Source: Candidatus Saccharimonadia bacterium (GTDB lineage Bacteria; Patescibacteriota; Saccharimonadia; Saccharimonadales; Saccharimonadaceae). From it: 23,017 nucleotides of DNA. Position numbers and translations under genes: made by a program. Below, piece after piece: positions 20,467-23,017 of this stretch (position 1 is the stretch's first letter; every line of letters starts with the position of its first letter). The stretch covers positions 1-23,017 of the forward strand of contig JALRDA010000003.1 in assembly GCA_023257145.1 (NCBI GenBank), given 5' to 3'. Under the pieces are notes generated by a model that was not told the DNA's origin, did no database searches, and saw nothing but the letters and a program-made list of their open reading frames with translations.

Positions 20467-20992
20467 AATCTCCTTGTTTGGTATCAATTAACGTCGCCGA
20501 TACGGCATCTTGCAACTTGTTATACACGTCGTCAGGGTGCCCAACATTATGGATCACCAAGTCACCGACAAACGTCTGAATAACAATTGTTCCGAAGTCA
20601 AAAACTTCCCCGCTAAACCCAGGTACATTATAGCTTATGTTCTGAATCTTTGATAGTCGTAGCTCGACGACATCCTTACCAAAGAAACCACGCTGCGTAA
20701 TCTGTCGGATGCGTTGATCGGTCACAATGTAAACAGTGAAATACCACATCAGATAGTGGTACGCAAAAAGGATGAGGCCTAACAATAGCCCGCCGATTGG
20801 CAACAGAAACAGCTCTAGCTGCGACTGCCAGATAAGTGGTGGGATCGCCGATACCGCAAATGGGATAAGTAAAAGATAGAAGCCTTTGCGCATTGCAATG
20901 ATATGTCGCCTGAACACAAATAGTAATTGCTCGCCGTCACGCTGACCGTCAAAGTCGAGCTCACTCGCTTCCTTGGGGGAATGTTTAGTCAT
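20447..20992 (-). CDS. Membrane protein with bacterial PH domain (bPH2/DUF304)
   Basis: 181 residues. An acidic N-terminus is followed by two membrane helices (about 38-56 and 62-86) and a PH-like domain. The latter has the typical YIVTDQRIRQITQRGFFGK and VVELRLSKIQNISY segments and a FGTIVIQT strand. Proteins of this family are often envelope-associated, but their role is mostly unknown. TATAAT lies 6 nt before the ATG and there is no Shine-Dalgarno sequence, so the mRNA is predicted to be leaderless. It is the first gene of the operon with the PPIase and sodA. Confidence 0.87.
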   Translation of the reverse strand: MTKHSPKEASELDFDGQRDGEQLLFVFRRHIIAMRKGFYLLLIPFAVSAIPPLIWQSQLELFLLPIGGLLLGLILFAYHYLMWYFTVYIVTDQRIRQITQRGFFGKDVVELRLSKIQNISYNVPGFSGEVFDFGTIVIQTFVGDLVIHNVGHPDDVYNKLQDAVSATLIDTKQGDYEEIIA

Positions 20993-20998
20993 GGATAT

Positions 20999-21004
20999 AT
21001 TATA
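20999..21004 (-). promoter_or_regulatory. -10 box of the bPH-PPIase-sodA operon
   Basis: TATAAT, 6 nt before the ATG at 20992; the predicted first base is the A of the start codon. The -35 match is weak. Confidence 0.65.
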
Positions 21005-21057
21005 CTACGACAACCAATCCGTTGCGCTAATGTTTTCACAGGGAGGGATTCGATTAC

Positions 21058-21083
21058 AAAAAAGATCAGGCCAACACCTGATC
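21058..21083 (-). terminator. Terminator of tRNA-Arg
   Basis: GATCAGG pairs with CCTGATC around TGTTGG, followed by six U on the minus strand. It lies 8 nt after the tRNA. Confidence 0.85.
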
Positions 21084-21090
21084 ATTTTTA

Positions 21091-21167
21091 TGGTACCCCG
21101 GGCAGGACTCGAACCTGCAACCATATCCTTAGGACGGATCTACTCTATCCAGTTGAGCTACCGAGGC
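21091..21167 (-). tRNA. tRNA-Arg (CCT)
   Basis: 77 nt with encoded CCA. Acceptor GCCTCGG pairs with CCGGGGT, including G1-U72 and U4-G69 wobbles. Anticodon loop GTCCTAA gives CCT, reading AGG. The T-arm is GCAGG-TTCGAGT-CCTGC. The first anticodon-stem pair (G27-A43) is a mismatch. Confidence 0.92.
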
Positions 21168-21176
21168 ATATACGCT

Positions 21177-21204
21177 ATTGTAGCACGAAAACAACAGCGT
21201 CAAA
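21177..21204 (-). promoter_or_regulatory. Promoter of tRNA-Arg
   Basis: TTTGAC at 21204-21199, a 16-nt spacer and TACAAT at 21182-21177, extended by TGC. The hexamer ends 9 nt before the tRNA 5' end. Confidence 0.7.
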
Positions 21205-21233
21205 CCGCTGCTGCTTTCGTGTCATTTCAAAAA

Positions 21234-21740
21234 TTAACGAGTAAACTTTTCGTGCAATGCTGAATAATCGTACAGTTCAGCATCGTGGAACCAAAGCGGA
21301 ATTTCTTGCTGCGCATCAGTCAAATCACCTGATGCATGAATGAGGTTTGGAATTCCCTTGTTGTGTTCGTCACCATAGCCATAGCTCATGTGTGAATAGT
21401 CGCCGCGAATCGTGCCGGGGGCTGAAGATTTTGGCTCGGTCGATCCAACCAATTTACGCACTAACTCAACCGCTTCGACACCCTCAAGCACCATTGCGAT
21501 AACTGGACCCTCGTTCATCATCTCCAAAACAGCATTAAAGGTCTGTTCGCCACGTCGAGAGATCACCTTGCCGATCTCTTCGTAGTGCCTATGGTAGTGA
21601 TCACGATCAGGAGCAAGCATCTTCGTTGCCACGATCTTCAGGCCAACACGTTCAAAACGAGTCAAAATTTCGCCCACAATTCCACGCTGCACTGCATCTG
21701 GCTTAAAAATAATTAGTGTCTGTTGAACCTTTTCATCCAT
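21234..21740 (-). CDS. ndk: Nucleoside diphosphate kinase
   Basis: 168-residue enzyme that balances nucleoside triphosphates by moving phosphate through a His. The nucleotide-binding Lys is K13 (IIFKPDAVQRG) and the phosphorylated His is H135 (NLIHAS). It is about 20-25 residues longer than typical bacterial Ndk. Part of the difference is a small insertion before the active His, where IRGDYSHMSYGYGDEHNKG replaces the usual shorter segment, plus a longer C-terminus. It has a -10 TATAAT at 21779-21774, a leader of about 27 nt and GGAG 6 nt before the ATG. It diverges from the recombinase gene. Confidence 0.95.
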   Translation of the reverse strand: MDEKVQQTLIIFKPDAVQRGIVGEILTRFERVGLKIVATKMLAPDRDHYHRHYEEIGKVISRRGEQTFNAVLEMMNEGPVIAMVLEGVEAVELVRKLVGSTEPKSSAPGTIRGDYSHMSYGYGDEHNKGIPNLIHASGDLTDAQQEIPLWFHDAELYDYSALHEKFTR

Positions 21741-21773
21741 AACATCTCCATTTCATTTATTGCTTTGTCCTAT

Positions 21774-21779
21774 ATTATA
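21774..21779 (-). promoter_or_regulatory. -10 box of ndk
   Basis: TATAAT on the minus strand, predicting a start at about 21767 and a leader that contains the Shine-Dalgarno GGAG. Confidence 0.6.
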
Positions 21780-21812
21780 CTCATCACCCCCAATCTACGC
21801 TATGCTATAGAT

Positions 21813-22727
21813 ATGTACGTTTCTGAATTGTTGTTAGATTATATTGAACACCTTGAAGTAGAGGGAGGACGCTCGGCAAAGACTGCCGAAAACTACAAAC
21901 TCTACATGGAACGATTTGCCGAGTTCACTAACGATACGACCGTGGATAAAATAACTAGTGAGATGATCCGCAAGTATCGGCTATGGTTAAACCGCTATAA
22001 GAACGATAATGATGACGAGTTGGCGACAATCACTCAAGGATACAATTTGATCGCACTGCGTGGCTTCCTCACCTACCTATCCAAGCGTGACATCACGAGC
22101 CTAAGTCCCGAAAAGATCGAACTACCGAAAATCTCTCGTAAACAAGTCACCTTTTTGCATTACGACGAGGTCGCCCGGCTGCTCGATACAATATCGACCG
22201 ACAGCGAAGATGGCCTACGCGACCGTGCCATTATTGAACTACTTTTTTCCAGTGGCCTTCGCGTCTCGGAACTTGTCAATCTAAACCGCGATCACGTCAA
22301 TACGAAGCGTCGTGAATTTATGGTTCGCGGTAAAGGCCAAAAGGATCGACCAGTCTTTATCGGTGAAGCAACTGCCGCCCGCGTCGAGGATTATCTTGCT
22401 GCAAGATTAGACAACCTACCCCCACTTTTTCTAAGCTACAGCCGCAACAACAGTGCGACAACAACTGGTGATTATCGACGCCTAACAGCGCGAAGCGTTC
22501 AGCGGATTATTAATAAATATGCCAAACTTGCCGGGATCACAAAACACGTCAGCCCACATACTATGCGCCATAGTTTTGCAACCGATCTGTTGATGAACGG
22601 TGCCGATCTACGTAGCGTTCAAACAATGCTTGGTCACAGCAATATCAGCACAACACAGGTATATACCCACGTTACTGATGAACACCTACGTGAAGTCTAC
22701 GAAAAATTCCATAGCGATACTGAATAA
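21813..22727 (+). CDS. xerC: XerC/XerD-type tyrosine recombinase
   Basis: 304-residue site-specific recombinase of the size and layout of XerC/XerD, which resolve chromosome dimers at dif. An N-terminal SAM-like core-binding domain (residues 1-90) precedes the catalytic domain, which has R150 (SSGLRVSEL), K174 (RGKGQKDRP), H249 and R252 (HTMRHSF), H275 (LGHSNIS) and nucleophile Y284 (TTQVYTHV). The start is the ATG at 21813, which gives the usual XerC N-terminus; an in-frame ATG at 21723 would add 30 unrelated residues inside the ndk gene. There is no Shine-Dalgarno sequence; TATGCT ends 6 nt before the ATG. No dif site was recognised here. With one copy seen, XerC and XerD cannot be told apart. 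Confidence 0.92.
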   Translation: MYVSELLLDYIEHLEVEGGRSAKTAENYKLYMERFAEFTNDTTVDKITSEMIRKYRLWLNRYKNDNDDELATITQGYNLIALRGFLTYLSKRDITSLSPEKIELPKISRKQVTFLHYDEVARLLDTISTDSEDGLRDRAIIELLFSSGLRVSELVNLNRDHVNTKRREFMVRGKGQKDRPVFIGEATAARVEDYLAARLDNLPPLFLSYSRNNSATTTGDYRRLTARSVQRIINKYAKLAGITKHVSPHTMRHSFATDLLMNGADLRSVQTMLGHSNISTTQVYTHVTDEHLREVYEKFHSDTE

Positions 22728-22736
22728 ATTTTTTAA

Positions 22737-23017
22737 TCAGGGTGTACAAGTGGCACTATTCGAATAGTCGCTGTTCTGATCAGTAATAATGAAACTCTTG
22801 CATAGATCGCCTTCAATATCTACAGCTGCCTCTGGGTAGATAAAGTCACTCTTGAATTCGATTCGACTCTTTACGCGACGGAACATATCATTGGCCCGAC
22901 CTGTTGAATCGACTTCTGGCTGAACACGATCAAATTCAACTGGAGCGTTCGCACTTGTTAAAAGCTCAATCTTAAAATGCGCCCCGTTATACAGTGAGCT
23001 CAGGCGTAAAAAAGCGT
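22737..23017 (-). CDS. C-terminal part of an unknown, possibly pilin-like, protein (5' end outside window)
   Basis: An open frame without a start runs from the right edge to TGA at 22739-22737, giving 93 visible codons. The visible part starts FLRLSSLYNGAHFKIELL, contains FDRVQPEVDSTGRANDMFRR and VKSRIEFKSDFIYP, and ends CKSFIITDQNSDYSNSATC with two Cys (TPs follow). This resembles the globular end of type IV pilin-like or minor pilin proteins, which would fit the type IV pili of this group, but the diagnostic N-terminus is not in view. It converges with xerC, with 9 nt between the stop codons. Confidence 0.6.
   Translation of the reverse strand, partial: AFLRLSSLYNGAHFKIELLTSANAPVEFDRVQPEVDSTGRANDMFRRVKSRIEFKSDFIYPEAAVDIEGDLCKSFIITDQNSDYSNSATCTP

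Noticed and set aside
20927..21263. Two plus-strand frames of 105 and 96 codons
   Set aside because: They run across tRNA-Arg and its terminator on the opposite strand and show the same tRNA-derived pattern.
21723..21812. 30-residue N-terminal extension of the recombinase
   Set aside because: It lies in the ndk gene and its promoter, and the extra residues are unlike XerC/XerD.
1..23017. CRISPR array, insertion sequence or prophage
   Set aside because: No regularly spaced repeats, transposase or phage genes were seen; the recombinase has the form of the housekeeping XerC/XerD.

Overview
The window is most likely chromosomal DNA of a Candidatus Saccharibacteria (TM7) / Patescibacteria cell; this is an inference. 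It rests on small, tightly packed and overlapping genes, a type IV secretion-like ATPase beside a short proline-rich protein, a ThrRS without the TGS domain, several compact fusion proteins, and UGA used as a normal stop. There is no phage, insertion sequence or CRISPR array. The content is mostly housekeeping.

Layout. Positions 1-2657 (minus strand) hold a truncated HerA/VirD4-like ATPase, its small partner and an overlapping pair of unknown small genes. Positions 2658-3600 are an AT-rich stretch without a convincing gene; it has an inverted repeat and one perfect DnaA box. Next come a free-standing promoter-terminator unit (candidate small RNA, about 3645-3742) and tmRNA (3806-4209, minus). 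Then comM and the infC-rpmI-rplT operon run on the plus strand; infC appears to start with AUC. RNase P RNA (minus) faces rplT across a shared terminator. From 7344 to 15392 nearly everything is on the minus strand: a Nudix-RNase HI fusion preceded by a structured 6S-like RNA, a site-2 protease, an HD hydrolase with a winged-helix Nudix protein, and then thrS-ATL-miaA-wHTH-MBL, headed by a T-box leader. rpmB is a plus-strand exception. The rest holds tRNA-Val, an unknown 38-aa gene, NrdR, a membrane glycosyltransferase with a small membrane partner behind tRNA-Thr, tRNA-Asp, a bPH-PPIase-SodA operon, tRNA-Arg, Ndk, a XerC/D-type recombinase, and the 3' end of a gene that may encode a pilin-like protein.

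How the parts fit. Translation dominates: IF3, L35, L20, L28, ThrRS, MiaA, four tRNAs, tmRNA and RNase P RNA. The thrS T-box pairs logically with the tRNA-Thr of this window, because the T-box base opposite position 73 is A and that tRNA carries U73. Nucleotide metabolism and damage control form a second theme (Ndk, NrdR, two Nudix proteins, an HD hydrolase, ATL, RNase HI, SodA).

Two promoter habits recur. Many promoters carry an extended -10 (TGn before the hexamer). Several protein genes without a Shine-Dalgarno sequence have the -10 box only 6-8 nt before the start codon, which predicts leaderless mRNAs.
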